Positions 21,438 to 32,704 of a stretch of 64,000 nt of DNA are shown one piece after another. Position 1 is the stretch's first letter. Every line of letters starts with the position of its first letter. The translations under genes were made by a program, and so were the position numbers. Source of the DNA: Nitrincola tapanii (GTDB taxonomy: Bacteria > Pseudomonadota > Gammaproteobacteria > Pseudomonadales > Balneatricaceae). Under the pieces are notes generated by a model, which searched no databases, was not told the DNA's origin, and saw only the letters and a program-made list of their open reading frames with translations. The DNA is taken from NCBI RefSeq assembly GCF_008368715.1, contig NZ_SMRS01000001.1, positions 62,001 to 126,000 on the forward strand. The letters run 5' to 3'.

Positions 21438-22076
21438 ATGTCTGTAGGACTTATCGGACGTAAAGCGGGTATGACCCGCGTCTTCACAGAAGATGGCGTG
21501 TCCGTGCCAGTCACTGTCATCGAGGTGGATCCGAACCGCGTGACTTGCGTGAAGACCGTTGAAACTGACGGTTACGCTGCTATCCAGGTAACGACTGGGG
21601 TGAAGAAGGCTAACCGCCTGACTAAGCCTGAAGCCGGTATCTTTGCGAAAGCAGGTGTGGAAGCAGGTCGTGGTTTGTGGGAGTTCCGTCTCTCGGGTGA
21701 CGAAGAAATCAACGTTGGCGATCTGCTGACAGTTGAGCGCTTCGAAGCAGGTCAGAAAATCGACGTAACCGGTCGTAGCAAGGGTAAAGGTTTCCAGGGT
21801 GGTGTTAAGCGCTGGAATTTCCGTACTCAGGACGCGACTCACGGTAACTCGCTTTCTCATCGTGCTCCGGGTTCCATTGGTCAGTGTCAAACACCAGGCC
21901 GTGTTTTCAAGGGCAAAAAGATGGCAGGTCACATGGGTGACGAGCGTTGCACTATCCAGACTCTGGAAGTTGTGCGTGTAGACGCTGAGCGCAACCTGCT
22001 GCTGGTCAAGGGCGCCATTCCAGGCGCGACTGGTGGTGACGTCATCGTTAAACCTGCTGTTAAAGCACGCGGCTGA
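21438..22076 (+). CDS. rplC: 50S ribosomal protein L3
   Basis: Early 50S assembly protein near the peptidyl transferase centre. [11 protein letters not shown] is at the N-terminus, and the loop region [19 protein letters not shown] carries the Gln that PrmB methylates in E. coli. 212 residues (E. coli 209). AAGAGG lies upstream of the ATG. The 111-base gap after rpsJ holds nothing I can name. Confidence 0.98.
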   Translation: MSVGLIGRKAGMTRVFTEDGVSVPVTVIEVDPNRVTCVKTVETDGYAAIQVTTGVKKANRLTKPEAGIFAKAGVEAGRGLWEFRLSGDEEINVGDLLTVERFEAGQKIDVTGRSKGKGFQGGVKRWNFRTQDATHGNSLSHRAPGSIGQCQTPGRVFKGKKMAGHMGDERCTIQTLEVVRVDAERNLLLVKGAIPGATGGDVIVKPAVKARG

Positions 22077-22086
22077 AGGGGTTGAC

Positions 22087-22692
22087 ATGAATTTGAATCT
22101 GACAGGAGCCAACGGTTCGGTCGAAGTATCCGAACTGGTATTTGGCAAAGAGTTTAATGAGGCGCTGGTTCACCAGGTCGTCACCGCGTATCTGTCCGGT
22201 GGTCGTCAGGGTAGCAAAGCGCAGAAGAATCGTTCTGCTGTTTCCGGTGGTGGCGCTAAGCCATTCCGTCAGAAAGGATCGGGTCGTGCTCGTGCGGGTA
22301 CTAGCCGTTCACCTTTGTGGCGTTCCGGTGGTGTGACCTTCGCAGCGAGCCCACGTAACTATTCTCAGAAAGTGAACAAAAAGATGTATCGCGCTGCGAT
22401 GCGTTGCATTTTCTCTGAGTTGGTGCGCCAGGACCGTCTGCTGGTGGTTGATGGTTTCCAGATGGAAGCGCCAAAAACTAAGCAGTTCATTGCCAAGATG
22501 AAAGAGCTTGAGCTCAGCAATGCGCTGTTCATCACTGAAGAAGTGGAAGCAAACCTGTATCTAGCTGCACGTAACGTACCGCACGTTGATGTACGTGACG
22601 TTGCCGCAATCGATCCAGTTAGTCTGGTCGGCTTTGATAAGGTAGTTGTGACTGTATCTGCTCTGAACAAAATCAATGAGGTGCTGGCATGA
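22087..22692 (+). CDS. rplD: 50S ribosomal protein L4
   Basis: Lines the exit tunnel and in E. coli represses the S10 operon by attenuation and translation control. The ATG at 22087 (AAGGGG upstream) gives 201 residues, identical in length to E. coli L4; the frame is open further upstream inside rplC. The tunnel loop [15 protein letters not shown] is intact, including the Lys region hit by erythromycin resistance. Overlaps rplW as ATGA. Confidence 0.97.
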   Translation: MNLNLTGANGSVEVSELVFGKEFNEALVHQVVTAYLSGGRQGSKAQKNRSAVSGGGAKPFRQKGSGRARAGTSRSPLWRSGGVTFAASPRNYSQKVNKKMYRAAMRCIFSELVRQDRLLVVDGFQMEAPKTKQFIAKMKELELSNALFITEEVEANLYLAARNVPHVDVRDVAAIDPVSLVGFDKVVVTVSALNKINEVLA

Positions 22693-22985
22693 ATCCGGAG
22701 CGCATTTATAAAGTGTTGCTGGGTCCTCACATCTCTGAGAAAGCAACAATTGTTGCTGATGGATCACAGCAGGTCGTTTTCCGTGTAGCGAGTGATGCTA
22801 CTAAGCCGGAAATCAAGAAGGCCGTTGAAGAGTTGTTCAACGTTAAAGTTGCAGGCGTAAATGTCCTGAACGTCAAAGGCAAAACCAAGCGTACCGCTCG
22901 CGGTATGGGTAAGCGCTCTGATGTACGTAAGGCTTATGTTTGCCTAGCTGACGGCTCTGAAATCGATTTCTTGGCTGGCGAATAA
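22689..22985 (+). CDS. rplW: 50S ribosomal protein L23
   Basis: Docking site at the tunnel exit for trigger factor, SRP and the Sec channel. Recognised by [16 protein letters not shown] and the basic loop [16 protein letters not shown]. 98 residues (E. coli 100). Translationally coupled to rplD by a four-base overlap. Confidence 0.97.
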   Translation: MNPERIYKVLLGPHISEKATIVADGSQQVVFRVASDATKPEIKKAVEELFNVKVAGVNVLNVKGKTKRTARGMGKRSDVRKAYVCLADGSEIDFLAGE

Positions 22986-22998
22986 GAGGGGTTGAATC

Positions 22999-23826
<828 letters not shown>

Positions 23827-23838
23827 GGGGATACAGCT

Positions 23839-24117
23839 GTGCCACGTTCACTGAAGAAAGGTCCATTTATCGACCTTCACCTGTTGAAGAAGGTAGAAGC
23901 TGCAATTGAAGCAAATGAAAAGCGTCCGATCAAAACCTGGTCGCGCCGCTCCACAGTGTTTCCAAACTTTGTGGGTTTGACAATTGCAGTCCATAACGGT
24001 CGTCAGCATGTTCCAGTGTTTATCACTGAAGACATGGTCGGTCATAAATTAGGTGAGTTTGCTGCAACACGTACATTCCGCGGTCATGCAGCCGACAAGA
24101 AGGCCAAGAAGAAGTAA
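23839..24117 (+). CDS. rpsS: 30S ribosomal protein S19
   Basis: Head protein contacting S13 and the A-site finger. [19 protein letters not shown] at the start and [16 protein letters not shown] near the end are diagnostic. 92 residues as in E. coli. The start is GTG at 23839 with GGGG upstream. Confidence 0.98.
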   Translation: MPRSLKKGPFIDLHLLKKVEAAIEANEKRPIKTWSRRSTVFPNFVGLTIAVHNGRQHVPVFITEDMVGHKLGEFAATRTFRGHAADKKAKKK

Positions 24118-24127
24118 GGGAGGATAG

Positions 24128-24460
24128 ATGATGGAAGTAGTCGCCAAGCATATCGGCGCCCGCATCTCCGCCCAGAAGGCCCGTCTGGTCGCTGATCAGA
24201 TCCGTGGTAAGTCTGTGGCAGATGCTCTAGATATCCTGACGTTCAGCAGCAAGAAAGGTGCTGATCTGGTCAAGAAGGTGCTGAATTCTGCAATTGCTAA
24301 CGCTGAGCACAATGAAGGCGCTGACGTTGATGAGCTGCGTGTATCCGCAGTATTCGTTGATGAAGGTATGACCATGAAACGCATTCGTCCACGTGCTAAA
24401 GGTCGCGCAGATCGTATTATGAAGCGCACCTCACACATCACTGTAAAAGTGGCTGACTGA
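24128..24460 (+). CDS. rplV: 50S ribosomal protein L22
   Basis: Tunnel protein with a long beta hairpin ([21 protein letters not shown]), where macrolide-resistance changes arise in other bacteria; the loop looks wild type. Two adjacent ATGs occur (24128 and 24131). The second matches the family N-terminus MEVVAKH and sits at the better distance from GGGAGG, so the protein is 109 or 110 residues. Confidence 0.97.
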   Translation: MMEVVAKHIGARISAQKARLVADQIRGKSVADALDILTFSSKKGADLVKKVLNSAIANAEHNEGADVDELRVSAVFVDEGMTMKRIRPRAKGRADRIMKRTSHITVKVAD

Positions 24461-24485
24461 AGGCTGACGGCTAGGAGATTTCGAT

Positions 24486-25169
24486 ATGGGTCAAAAAGTT
24501 AACCCAACCGGTATACGCCTCGGCATCGTCAAGGACCACACTTCCGTGTGGTACGCTGACAAGTCCAGCTATGCCGCCCAGCTGCTGAATGATCTCCGTG
24601 TACGCGAGTACTTGGAGCAGAAGCTGAAGAATGCGTCTGTAAGTCGCATTGATATTGAGCGTCCTGCTCAAAACGCCAAGATCACCATCCACACTGCTCG
24701 TCCGGGTATTGTGATTGGTAAGAAAGGCGAAGACGTAGAAGTTCTGCGTGCCGGTATTTCTGAGATGATGGGTGTGCCTGTTCACATCAATATCGAAGAA
24801 GTCCGTAAGCCAGATCTGGATGCCAAACTGGTCGCTCAGAGCGTAGCCAGCCAGCTCGAGCGTCGTGTGATGTTCCGTCGTGCGATGAAGCGCGCGGTAC
24901 AGAACGCTATGCGCATCGGTGCGAAGGGTATCAAGATTCAGGTAGGTGGTCGTTTGGGTGGTGCTGAAATCGCGCGTACTGAATGGTACCGTGAAGGTCG
25001 CGTACCGCTTCACACACTGCGTGCTGACATTGACTACGCAACTTACGAAGCGCACACAACTTATGGTGTGATTGGCGTTAAAGTCTGGGTCTTCAAGGGT
25101 GAGATTCTCGGCGGTATCGAACAGGTACGTGCTGAGAAGAATGCGCCTAAGAAGAAAGGAACTAAGTGA
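24486..25169 (+). CDS. rpsC: 30S ribosomal protein S3
   Basis: Part of the mRNA entry channel with helicase activity. [17 protein letters not shown] starts the protein, the KH domain shows [12 protein letters not shown], and [19 protein letters not shown] follows. 227 residues (E. coli 233), the C-terminal tail being shorter. TAGGAG lies upstream. Confidence 0.98.
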   Translation: MGQKVNPTGIRLGIVKDHTSVWYADKSSYAAQLLNDLRVREYLEQKLKNASVSRIDIERPAQNAKITIHTARPGIVIGKKGEDVEVLRAGISEMMGVPVHINIEEVRKPDLDAKLVAQSVASQLERRVMFRRAMKRAVQNAMRIGAKGIKIQVGGRLGGAEIARTEWYREGRVPLHTLRADIDYATYEAHTTYGVIGVKVWVFKGEILGGIEQVRAEKNAPKKKGTK

Positions 25170-25180
25170 GGTAAACGTCA

Positions 25181-25594
25181 ATGCTGCAACCTAAACGTCT
25201 GAAATACCGCAAGGTGATGAAAGGCCGCAACCGCGGTCTGGCACAGCGCGGCAGCAAGGTGAGCTTTGGCGAGTACGCGTTGAAAGCGACCGGTCGTGGT
25301 CGTATTACAGCGCGTCAGATCGAAGCGGCTCGTCGTACCATGACACGTCACGTTAAGCGTGGCGGTAAGATCTGGATCCGTGTCTTCCCGGACAAGCCGA
25401 TCACGACTAAGCCCCTTGAAGTCCGTATGGGTAAAGGTAAGGGTAACGTAGAATACTGGGTTGCTCAGATCCAGCCAGGTAAAGTTCTGTTTGAAATCAG
25501 CGGCGTAAGCGAAGAGCTGGTGACAGAAGCCTTTAATCTGGCGGCTGCTAAGTTGCCTGTAACTACAACCATTGTTAAACGGACGGTGATGTAA
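25181..25594 (+). CDS. rplP: 50S ribosomal protein L16
   Basis: Binds near the A site and is needed for late 50S assembly. [19 protein letters not shown] and the [17 protein letters not shown] segment [20 protein letters not shown] identify it. 137 residues (E. coli 136). The stop shares one base with the rpmC start. Confidence 0.98.
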   Translation: MLQPKRLKYRKVMKGRNRGLAQRGSKVSFGEYALKATGRGRITARQIEAARRTMTRHVKRGGKIWIRVFPDKPITTKPLEVRMGKGKGNVEYWVAQIQPGKVLFEISGVSEELVTEAFNLAAAKLPVTTTIVKRTVM

Positions 25595-25785
25595 TGAAAG
25601 CTACTGAACTGCGCGAAAAGTCCGCTGAAGAACTTCAGCAGGCGCTGCTGGGTCTGTTGAAGGACCAGTTCAATCTGCGCATGCAGAGAGCGACGGGTCA
25701 GCTGGCTCAGAATCATCTGCTGGGCCAGGTCCGCCGTGACATCGCTCGCGTCAAAACTGTACTGAAGCAGAAGGCAGGTGCATAA
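25594..25785 (+). CDS. rpmC: 50S ribosomal protein L29
   Basis: Small two-helix protein at the tunnel exit beside L23. [19 protein letters not shown] and [11 protein letters not shown] are typical. 63 residues as in E. coli. The start overlaps the rplP stop by one base, and rpsQ begins directly after the stop. Confidence 0.97.
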   Translation: MKATELREKSAEELQQALLGLLKDQFNLRMQRATGQLAQNHLLGQVRRDIARVKTVLKQKAGA

Positions 25786-26049
25786 ATGAGCGCAGAAAAA
25801 CGTACTCGTACTGTGACCGGTAAGGTCGTCAGCGACAAAATGGATAAAACCATTACAGTGCTGGTTGAGCGTAAAGAAAAACACCCTATCTACGGGAAGT
25901 TTGTTCGCCGCTCCACCAAGCTGCACGCTCATGATGAAAAGAATGAGTGCCAGGCCGGTGATCTGGTAACGATCGCTGAATCACGTCCTTTGTCTAAATC
26001 TAAGACTTGGACGCTGGTACGCATTGAAGAGCGCGCAGCGAAGGTGTAA
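25786..26049 (+). CDS. rpsQ: 30S ribosomal protein S17
   Basis: Primary 16S rRNA binder. [22 protein letters not shown] and [19 protein letters not shown] are the family signatures. 87 residues (E. coli 84). Last gene of the S10 operon; a 78-base gap with a GCTGTCA/TGGCAGC hairpin separates it from rplN, where the spc operon classically begins. Confidence 0.97.
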   Translation: MSAEKRTRTVTGKVVSDKMDKTITVLVERKEKHPIYGKFVRRSTKLHAHDEKNECQAGDLVTIAESRPLSKSKTWTLVRIEERAAKV

Positions 26050-26127
26050 GATAACGCACCTTTGCTCCTATAGCCCCGCTGTCAGAGCTCGCTTTGGCAG
26101 CAGGATAAACAGTTTGTGGAGTAGACC

Positions 26128-26496
26128 ATGATTCAGACAGAATCAATGCTTGATGTTGCTGACAACAGCGGCGCTAAGCGTGTGATGTGCATTAAGGTCC
26201 TGGGCGGTTCTCACCGTCGCTACGCAAGTGTCGGTGACATCATTAAAGTCACTGTCAAGGAAGCAATTCCACGTGGCAAGGTGAAAAAAGGTCAGGTACT
26301 TAAAGCTGTCGTAGTACGCACCCGTAAAGGTGTACGTCGTCCAGACGGATCTATCATCCGTTTTGATGTGAACTCAGCTGTTCTGCTGAATAACAACGAC
26401 GCACCGATCGGAACTCGTATCTTCGGCCCAGTAACGCGTGAGCTTCGTACTGAGAAGTTCATGAAGATCATTTCCCTGGCGCCTGAAGTGCTCTAA
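26128..26496 (+). CDS. rplN: 50S ribosomal protein L14
   Basis: Intersubunit-bridge protein and target of the silencing factor Rsf[20 protein letters not shown] and [20 protein letters not shown] are diagnostic. 122 residues (E. coli 123). First gene of the spc operon order. TGGAG precedes the ATG. Confidence 0.98.
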   Translation: MIQTESMLDVADNSGAKRVMCIKVLGGSHRRYASVGDIIKVTVKEAIPRGKVKKGQVLKAVVVRTRKGVRRPDGSIIRFDVNSAVLLNNNDAPIGTRIFGPVTRELRTEKFMKIISLAPEVL

Positions 26497-26524
26497 GACC
26501 TGCTTTTTTGTAAGTAGATCTTTT

Positions 26525-26564
26525 AAAACGCCATGCTCGCAAGGGTTTGGCGTTTTTGAGCATG
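26525..26564 (+). promoter_or_regulatory. two overlapping hairpins between rplN and rplX
   Basis: AAAACGCCA (26525-26533) pairs with TGGCGTTTT (26548-26556) and runs into a T-run, a terminator shape. CATGCTC (26532-26538) pairs with GAGCATG (26558-26564) and cannot form at the same time without a pseudoknot. The rplN-rplX gap is 99 bases, long for this operon. A regulatory role is inferred. Confidence 0.5.
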
Positions 26565-26595
26565 AGAGGGTAGCAGGAAAGGACAAGGTAATATA

Positions 26596-26919
26596 ATGCG
26601 TAAAATTCGTCGTGACGATGAAGTCATCGTAATCGCAGGTAAAGACAAAGGTAAGCGTGGCAAGGTCATGCGTGTTCTGCAGGACGATCGTCTGATCGTT
26701 TCTGGTATCAACATGATTAAGAAGCACGTTAAGCCGAATCCTATGCTGGGTCAGCAGGGTGGCATCGTTGAGAAAGAAGCAGCTATCGCTACTTCTAACG
26801 TCGCTATTTTTAATCCCGCGACCGGTAAAGGTGATCGTGTAGGCTTCAAACACCTTGAAGACGGCACCAAGGTTCGCTTCTACAAGTCTAACGGCGAAGT
26901 CGTCGTTGGTGATAAGTAA
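26596..26919 (+). CDS. rplX: 50S ribosomal protein L24
   Basis: Assembly initiator of the 50S subunit. The N-terminal KOW motif [19 protein letters not shown] is clear, followed by [21 protein letters not shown]. 107 residues (E. coli 104). AAAGGACAAGG lies upstream of the ATG. Confidence 0.97.
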   Translation: MRKIRRDDEVIVIAGKDKGKRGKVMRVLQDDRLIVSGINMIKKHVKPNPMLGQQGGIVEKEAAIATSNVAIFNPATGKGDRVGFKHLEDGTKVRFYKSNGEVVVGDK

Positions 26920-26933
26920 GAGAGGTGGGTGCA

Positions 26934-27473
26934 ATGTCTAGATTAAAAGCGCTTTACGATAACGAATTGAAAAAACAGCTCAAAGAAGAGTTGAATAGCC
27001 CGAACATCATGGCTGTTCCTCGCGTCACCAAAGTCACTCTGAACATGGGTGTGGGTGAAGCTCTGGGCGACAAAAAACAGCTGGAAAACGCTGTAGCAGA
27101 TATGACCGCGATCGCAGGTCAGAAGCCTATCGTGACTAACGCACGCAAATCTATCGCGGGCTTCAAGGTTCGTGAAGGTTGGCCGATCGGTTGTAAAGTT
27201 ACTCTGCGTGGCGCGCGTATGTGGGAATTCCTGGATCGTCTGGTTGACGTGTCTATTCCACGTATTCGTGACTTCCGTGGCTTGAATCCTAAGTCTTTTG
27301 ATGGACGTGGAAACTACAGCATGGGCGTTAAAGAGCAGATCATTTTCCCTGAAATCGATTACGATAAAGTGGATAAGATCCGTGGTTTAGATATTACGAT
27401 CACCACGACTGCTCAGACCAATGATGAAGGTCGCGCACTTCTGACTGCTCTGCAGTTCCCGTTCCGCAAATAA
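26934..27473 (+). CDS. rplE: 50S ribosomal protein L5
   Basis: Binds 5S rRNA and P-site tRNA in the central protuberance. The ATG at 26934, after AGAGAGGTGGG, gives [16 protein letters not shown] and 179 residues, the E. coli length; an upstream GTG at 26925 sits in the Shine-Dalgarno and is rejected. [15 protein letters not shown] and [16 protein letters not shown] are diagnostic. Confidence 0.97.
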   Translation: MSRLKALYDNELKKQLKEELNSPNIMAVPRVTKVTLNMGVGEALGDKKQLENAVADMTAIAGQKPIVTNARKSIAGFKVREGWPIGCKVTLRGARMWEFLDRLVDVSIPRIRDFRGLNPKSFDGRGNYSMGVKEQIIFPEIDYDKVDKIRGLDITITTTAQTNDEGRALLTALQFPFRK

Positions 27474-27487
27474 TCAAAGGTAAGGTC

Positions 27488-27793
27488 ATGGCTAAGTCAT
27501 CTATGAAAAACCGTGAGTTGAAGCGCGAACAGGCTGTTGCAAAATTTGCAGCTAAGCGTGCTGAGCTCAAGGCAGTAATTGCCAACCCAAACAGTTCTGA
27601 AGATGAGCGTTGGGATGCACAGGTTGCGCTGCAGAAAATGCCGCGTGATGCGAGTCCAGTGCGTCAGCAACGTCGTTGTCAGCTGACAGGTCGTCCACAC
27701 GGTGTTTACCGTAAGTTCGGTCTGTGTCGTAACAAGCTGCGTGAAGCCGCAATGCGCGGTGATGTACCTGGCCTGAAGAAAGCGAGCTGGTAA
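27488..27793 (+). CDS. rpsN: 30S ribosomal protein S14
   Basis: Zinc-independent long form (101 residues as in E. coli): the usual CxxC pairs of the short form are absent. [17 protein letters not shown] and [17 protein letters not shown] with [13 protein letters not shown] mark the family. A 90-base gap to rpsH follows. Confidence 0.97.
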   Translation: MAKSSMKNRELKREQAVAKFAAKRAELKAVIANPNSSEDERWDAQVALQKMPRDASPVRQQRRCQLTGRPHGVYRKFGLCRNKLREAAMRGDVPGLKKASW

Positions 27794-27883
27794 TCCGCTC
27801 GTAAACGGTAAGCACGGTGGTCTGGGCAGGTTCTTCAAGGTTCCTGCTACCGCACCGCGCTGCACATTTGAGGAAATTAAAGC

Positions 27884-28276
27884 ATGAGTATGCAAGATAC
27901 CCTCGCGGATATGTTTACACGTATTCGTAACGGGAACATGGCTGAAAAGTCTGCTGTCTCTATGCCTTCTTCCAAGCAGAAAGTTGCTCTGGCAAAGGTT
28001 CTGAAAGAAGAGGGTTATATCGCTGACTACCAGGTTGAAGGCGATGTTAAGCCAGTTCTGACTATTGAACTGAAGTACTTCGAAGGCAAGCCTGTCATCG
28101 AGAATATCAAGCGCGTAAGCCGTCCAAGTCTGCGTATCTATCGTCACGCTGACAAGCTGCCAAAAGTTTCTGACGGCTTAGGTATTGCGATTGTTTCTAC
28201 CAGTAAAGGCATCATGACCGATCGTGCAGCTCGCGCTGCAGGTGTAGGTGGTGAAGTCATCTGCACGGTATTCTAA
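27884..28276 (+). CDS. rpsH: 30S ribosomal protein S8
   Basis: Central-domain organiser of the 30S subunit; in E. coli it represses the spc operon by binding near rpl[35 protein letters not shown] and the C-terminal GGEVICTVF are typical. 130 residues as in E. coli. GAGGAAATTAAAGC precedes the ATG. Confidence 0.98.
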   Translation: MSMQDTLADMFTRIRNGNMAEKSAVSMPSSKQKVALAKVLKEEGYIADYQVEGDVKPVLTIELKYFEGKPVIENIKRVSRPSLRIYRHADKLPKVSDGLGIAIVSTSKGIMTDRAARAAGVGGEVICTVF

Positions 28277-28287
28277 GGGGTGTTCTG

Positions 28288-28821
28288 ATGTCACGTATAG
28301 CTAAGAATCCCGTAGTCCTACCGGCTGGTGTTGAGTTGACCGTTAACGGTCAGAGCGTTACTGCAAAGGGTAAAAATGGCCAGTTGAGCCTGGACGTTCA
28401 TCCTTCTGTAGCGGTTGAAGTTGCTGAAGGTAAAGTGACCTTTGCTGCTCGTGATGGCAGCAAGCAAGCCGTAGCTCTGTCTGGAACTACTCGTGCACTG
28501 ATCAACAACATGGTTGTCGGTGTTAACGAAGGTTTCCAGAAAACCATGCAATTGATTGGTGTCGGTTATCGTGCCGCTGCTAAGGGTAATGTTGTTAACC
28601 TGACCCTTGGTTTCTCACACCCGATTGATTATGAACTGCCTGAAGGCGTAACTGCTGAAACTCCAAACAACACGACCATCATTTTAAGCGGTGCTGATAA
28701 GCAGCGTGTAGGTCAGGTTGCAGCAGAAATTCGCGCATTCCGTCCGCCAGAGCCTTATAAAGGTAAAGGTGTTCGTTATGTGGATGAATTTGTACGCCGT
28801 AAAGAGGCTAAGAAGAAGTAA
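28288..28821 (+). CDS. rplF: 50S ribosomal protein L6
   Basis: Stalk-base protein next to the sarcin-ricin loop. [16 protein letters not shown] at the start and [22 protein letters not shown] at the end (split by one residue here) are diagnostic. 177 residues as in E. coli. Confidence 0.98.
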   Translation: MSRIAKNPVVLPAGVELTVNGQSVTAKGKNGQLSLDVHPSVAVEVAEGKVTFAARDGSKQAVALSGTTRALINNMVVGVNEGFQKTMQLIGVGYRAAAKGNVVNLTLGFSHPIDYELPEGVTAETPNNTTIILSGADKQRVGQVAAEIRAFRPPEPYKGKGVRYVDEFVRRKEAKKK

Positions 28822-28830
28822 GGCTGGGTC

Positions 28831-29181
28831 ATGAACGAAAAAAATCAAGCTCGAATTCGTCGTGCGCGTCGGTCTCGCCTGAAAATGCGTGAGCTGGGCG
28901 CTGTGCGTCTGTGCGTTAACCGCACTCCACGTCACATCTATGCACAGGTCATCTCTGCTGACGGTTCAACCGTTCTGGCAGCAGCTTCGACTGTTGAAAA
29001 AGATCTGCGTAACGATGCAACCGGTAATGTTGAAGCAGCGCGTAAGATCGGCACTCTGATTGCTGATCGTGCTAAAGCGGCTGGTATCACTAAGGTCGCT
29101 TTTGACCGTTCCGGTTACAAATATCACGGCCGGGTTCAGGCCCTGGCTGAAGCGGCTCGCGAAGGCGGCCTGGAATTCTAA
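28831..29181 (+). CDS. rplR: 50S ribosomal protein L18
   Basis: 5S rRNA-binding protein. [20 protein letters not shown] and the C-terminal [20 protein letters not shown] mark it. 116 residues (E. coli 117). Confidence 0.97.
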   Translation: MNEKNQARIRRARRSRLKMRELGAVRLCVNRTPRHIYAQVISADGSTVLAAASTVEKDLRNDATGNVEAARKIGTLIADRAKAAGITKVAFDRSGYKYHGRVQALAEAAREGGLEF

Positions 29182-29192
29182 AGGTTTCTATT

Positions 29193-29696
29193 ATGGCAAA
29201 TCACGAACAGAAAGACGGTGAACTCCAGGAGAGACTGGTCCAGGTTAACCGTGTCGCTAAAGTTGTGAAAGGCGGTCGTATTTTCGGCTTCACAGCTCTG
29301 ACTGTCGTCGGTGATGGTAATGGTCGCATCGGTTTTGGTCGCGGTAAGGCACGTGAAGTACCTGTCGCGATTCAGAAAGCGATGGAACAGGCTCGCCGTA
29401 ACATGGTCAATGTTTCTCTGAATGGTCACACTCTGCAGTATCCAGTGAGAGCCCGTCACGGTGCATCTCGTGTATACATGCAGCCCGCCTCTGAAGGTAC
29501 CGGTATTATTGCTGGTGGTGCGATGCGTGCTGTGCTCGAGTTGGCAGGCGTTCAGAACGTTTTGGCTAAGTGCTATGGCTCTACCAACCCAGTTAACGTT
29601 GTACGTGCAACAGTGAACGGTCTGTCTTCTATGAAGTCACCAGACGATATCGCTGCTAAGCGTGGTAAAAGCGTTGCTGAGATCCTGGGGAACTAA
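29193..29696 (+). CDS. rpsE: 30S ribosomal protein S5
   Basis: mRNA-entry and fidelity protein. [19 protein letters not shown] and [19 protein letters not shown] followed by [20 protein letters not shown] are family landmarks; the loop changed in spectinomycin resistance looks wild type. 167 residues as in E. coli. Confidence 0.98.
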   Translation: MANHEQKDGELQERLVQVNRVAKVVKGGRIFGFTALTVVGDGNGRIGFGRGKAREVPVAIQKAMEQARRNMVNVSLNGHTLQYPVRARHGASRVYMQPASEGTGIIAGGAMRAVLELAGVQNVLAKCYGSTNPVNVVRATVNGLSSMKSPDDIAAKRGKSVAEILGN

Positions 29697-29699
29697 TCG

Positions 29700-29882
29700 A
29701 TGGCTAACAAAATCAAAGTCACCCTGTTCCGCAGCATGATTGGCACTTTGCCCAATCACAAGCTGTGTGTGAAAGGTTTGGGTCTGCGCCGCATCGGTCA
29801 CGTTGTTGAAGTAGAAGATACTCCAGCAGTGCGCGGTATGATTAACAAAGTCAACTACATGGTTCGTGTAGTTGGTGAGTGA
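29700..29882 (+). CDS. rpmD: 50S ribosomal protein L30
   Basis: Small large-subunit protein of 60 residues (E. coli 59). [19 protein letters not shown] and [20 protein letters not shown] identify it. It starts 3 bases after rpsE. Confidence 0.97.
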   Translation: MANKIKVTLFRSMIGTLPNHKLCVKGLGLRRIGHVVEVEDTPAVRGMINKVNYMVRVVGE

Positions 29883-29895
29883 TAGGAGTCACCCA

Positions 29896-30330
29896 ATGCG
29901 TTTAAATACATTACGCCCGGGTGCTGGTGCCAAGCATGCCCCTAAGCGTGTAGGTCGTGGTATCGGTTCCGGTCTGGGTAAAACCTGTGGTCGCGGTCAC
30001 AAGGGTCTGAAATCCCGTTCTGGTGGCAGCGTTAATCCAGGTTTCGAAGGCGGCCAGATGCCAATTCACCGCCGTCTGCCGAAATTCGGTTTTACATCAC
30101 GTAAATCACGTTATGTCGCTGAAATTCGTCTGGCTGAGCTGAATCTGGCAGGTGTTGAAGTGGTCGATCTCGCTGCTTTGAAAGCGGCTGACATCATCAA
30201 GCAGGAAATCAAAACTGCTAAAGTGATTCTGTCTGGCGAACTCTCTAAGCCTGTTACCGTTAAAGGTCTTAAAGTGACTAAAGGTGCACAGGCTGCGATT
30301 GAAGCGGCTGGCGGTAAAGTCGAGGCATAA
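29896..30330 (+). CDS. rplO: 50S ribosomal protein L15
   Basis: Late-assembly protein. From the ATG at 29896 (AGGAGTCACCC upstream) the protein is 144 residues, as in E. coli, and starts [20 protein letters not shown]; the frame is open upstream but has no better start. [13 protein letters not shown] and [17 protein letters not shown] are diagnostic. secY begins at the next base. Confidence 0.97.
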   Translation: MRLNTLRPGAGAKHAPKRVGRGIGSGLGKTCGRGHKGLKSRSGGSVNPGFEGGQMPIHRRLPKFGFTSRKSRYVAEIRLAELNLAGVEVVDLAALKAADIIKQEIKTAKVILSGELSKPVTVKGLKVTKGAQAAIEAAGGKVEA

Positions 30331-31656
30331 ATGGCTAAGCAAGGAACCCTACCGGCAGGAAAGCAAAGTGGATTAGGTGAGCTTTGGGCTCGTCTGCGCT
30401 TTGTGCTCCTCGCGATCATCGTTTACCGTATCGGTGCACATATTCCTGTGCCGGGTATTAACCCTGATCGTTTGGCCGCATTGTTTGAACAGAACCAAGG
30501 TACCATCCTAAGTCTGTTCAATATGTTTTCAGGTGGTGCTCTAGAGCGTATGAGTATTCTCGCTCTGGGCGTGATGCCTTACATCTCTGCATCGATCATT
30601 ATGCAGTTGATGACGGTTGTCAGTCCGCATCTTGAGCAGCTGAAAAAGGAAGGTGAAGCGGGTCGTCGTAAAATCAATCAATACACACGTTACGGTACCG
30701 TCGTGCTTGCAACTATCCAAGGTTTGGGTATGTCTGTAGGCCTGGCCAGCCAGGGTGTAGCGTTTGCGGCGGATTTCAGTTTCTATTTCGTAGCAGTTGT
30801 AACCTTTGTTGCAGGTGCTGTCTTCCTGATGTGGTTGGGTGAGCAAATTACAGAGCGTGGTATCGGCAACGGTATCTCAATTCTGATATTTGCCGGTATT
30901 GTGGCAGGTCTTCCAAGTGCGATAGGGCAGTCTTTTGAAGCTGCTCGTCAGGGAGATCTTAACATCCTTGCTTTGCTGCTGATCGCAGTGCTTGCGATGG
31001 CGACTGTAGGTTTTGTTGTGTTTATGGAGCGCGGTCAACGCCGTATCACCATCAACTACGCTAAACGTCAGCAGGGTCGTCGCATTTATGCCGCACAGAG
31101 CAGCCACTTACCTTTAAAGGTGAATATGGCGGGTGTAATTCCCCCGATATTCGCTTCCAGTATTCTGCTTTTCCCTGCTTCTATGGGGCAGTGGTTTGGG
31201 CAGAGTGAAGGAATGGATTGGCTGCAGGATATGGCTCTGGCACTTGGCCCAGGTCAGCCGCTGCATATACTGTTGTTCGGTATTGCTATCGTGTTCTTCT
31301 GCTACTTCTATACGGCGATTATGTTTAATCCTAAAGAAGTTGCAGATAACCTGAAAAAATCAGGTGCATTTATCCCGGGTATTCGCCCTGGTGAGCAGTC
31401 TGCACGTTACATCGATACGGTTCTCACACGTTTGACACTCTTTGGTGCTTTGTACATCACCGCTGTGTCTCTGATGCCGCAGTTTTTAGTTGTAGCTTGG
31501 AATATTCCTTTCTACTTCGGCGGTACGTCTCTGTTGATCGTTGTAGTTGTGGTGATGGACTTTATGGCTCAGGTGCAATCACATCTGATGTCTCATCAGT
31601 ACGAATCCCTGATGAAAAAATCGAATCTTAAAGGCGGCGCGGGTTTGCTCCGTTAA
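30331..31656 (+). CDS. secY: preprotein translocase subunit SecY
   Basis: Ten-helix core of the inner-membrane Sec channel. [19 protein letters not shown] in helix 1, the plug region [25 protein letters not shown] stretch, and [19 protein letters not shown] are typical. 441 residues (E. coli 443). It directly abuts the rplO stop and is followed by rpmJ after 17 bases. Confidence 0.98.
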   Translation: MAKQGTLPAGKQSGLGELWARLRFVLLAIIVYRIGAHIPVPGINPDRLAALFEQNQGTILSLFNMFSGGALERMSILALGVMPYISASIIMQLMTVVSPHLEQLKKEGEAGRRKINQYTRYGTVVLATIQGLGMSVGLASQGVAFAADFSFYFVAVVTFVAGAVFLMWLGEQITERGIGNGISILIFAGIVAGLPSAIGQSFEAARQGDLNILALLLIAVLAMATVGFVVFMERGQRRITINYAKRQQGRRIYAAQSSHLPLKVNMAGVIPPIFASSILLFPASMGQWFGQSEGMDWLQDMALALGPGQPLHILLFGIAIVFFCYFYTAIMFNPKEVADNLKKSGAFIPGIRPGEQSARYIDTVLTRLTLFGALYITAVSLMPQFLVVAWNIPFYFGGTSLLIVVVVVMDFMAQVQSHLMSHQYESLMKKSNLKGGAGLLR

Positions 31657-31673
31657 GCCGAATGAGGTGGATC

Positions 31674-31790
31674 ATGAAAGTACGCGCGTCTGTAAAAAAG
31701 ATTTGCCGTAACTGCAAGATTGTACGTCGTAACGGTTCCGTTCGCGTGATCTGCAAAGTGGAACCCCGCCATAAACAGCGTCAGGGTTAA
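31674..31790 (+). CDS. rpmJ: 50S ribosomal protein L36
   Basis: A 38-residue protein starting [19 protein letters not shown] and ending HKQRQG. The zinc ribbon ligands Cys11, Cys14, Cys27 and His33 are all present, so this is the zinc-binding (C+) form. GAGGTGG lies upstream of the ATG. Last gene of the spc operon, as in E. coli. Confidence 0.97.
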   Translation: MKVRASVKKICRNCKIVRRNGSVRVICKVEPRHKQRQG

Positions 31791-31827
31791 TCCACAGACC
31801 CAATAAAAGGCGTGGGGGCGCGCCGAC

Positions 31828-31856
31828 TTGATTTATTTTTGATCAAGGTATATTAT
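31828..31856 (+). promoter_or_regulatory. alpha operon promoter
   Basis: TTGATT at 31828-31833, a 17-base spacer and TATTAT at 31851-31856, with a GC-rich discriminator TGCGCGCC. Transcription should start near 31863. The leader has a perfect hairpin GTTCTGC/GCAGAAC at 31887-31903. In E. coli S4 represses this operon by binding the rpsM leader. Confidence 0.75.
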
Positions 31857-31923
31857 TGCGCGCCTTCCACGAACTATGAATGATTCGTTCTGCTGAGCAG
31901 AACATTAATATGGAGTACATTGA

Positions 31924-32280
31924 ATGGCCCGTATAGCTGGCGTCAATATTCCTGACAATAAGCATGCGGTAATTTCTCTGACTTACATTTACGGGATTGG
32001 CCGCACAACTGCTAAGCAGATTTGTGTAGCAGTGGGCATTGAGCCGACCGTAAAGATCGGCGATCTGTCTGAAGAGCAGCTCGATAATGTTCGTGGTGAA
32101 ATTGCCAAGTTGACTGTTGAGGGTGACCTCCGTCGTGAAGTCAACATGAACATCAAGCGTCTTATGGATCTGGGCTGCTTCCGCGGTCTGCGTCACCGTC
32201 GTAACCTGCCGGTTCGCGGACAGCGTAGTAAGACAAACGCACGTACCCGTAAAGGGCCACGTAAGCCGATCCGTAAGTAA
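31924..32280 (+). CDS. rpsM: 30S ribosomal protein S13
   Basis: Head protein forming bridges to L5. [20 protein letters not shown] and [20 protein letters not shown] are diagnostic. 118 residues as in E. coli. TGGAG is upstream. First gene of the alpha operon. Confidence 0.98.
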   Translation: MARIAGVNIPDNKHAVISLTYIYGIGRTTAKQICVAVGIEPTVKIGDLSEEQLDNVRGEIAKLTVEGDLRREVNMNIKRLMDLGCFRGLRHRRNLPVRGQRSKTNARTRKGPRKPIRK

Positions 32281-32299
32281 GCGATAGGAATTTCCGAAT

Positions 32300-32689
32300 A
32301 TGGCTAAGCCAGGTAATCGCACTCGTAAAAAAGTTAAAAAACAAGTGGCTGATGGTCTCGCCCACATCCATGCGTCTTTTAACAACACTATCATCACCAT
32401 TACCGATCGTCAGGGAAATGCTCTTTCCTGGGCGACTTCTGGTGGGTCCGGCTTCCGTGGTTCGCGTAAAAGCACCCCGTTCGCTGCTCAGGTAGCTGCA
32501 GAACGTGCGGGTCAGGCGGCTCTGGAGTATGGACTTAAAAACCTCGACGTGTTTGTAAAAGGTCCTGGACCAGGACGCGAATCAGCGGTTCGCGCTCTGA
32601 ACTCTTGTGGCTACAAAATTACAAATATCACTGACGTGACGCCTATTCCGCACAACGGATGCCGTCCGCCGAAGAAACGTCGCGTTTAA
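32300..32689 (+). CDS. rpsK: 30S ribosomal protein S11
   Basis: Platform protein near the E-site m[22 protein letters not shown] and the C-terminal [20 protein letters not shown] are typical, including the Asn that isomerises to isoaspartate in E. coli. 129 residues. Confidence 0.98.
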   Translation: MAKPGNRTRKKVKKQVADGLAHIHASFNNTIITITDRQGNALSWATSGGSGFRGSRKSTPFAAQVAAERAGQAALEYGLKNLDVFVKGPGPGRESAVRALNSCGYKITNITDVTPIPHNGCRPPKKRRV

Positions 32690-32704
32690 TCAGGAGACGG
32701 TATA

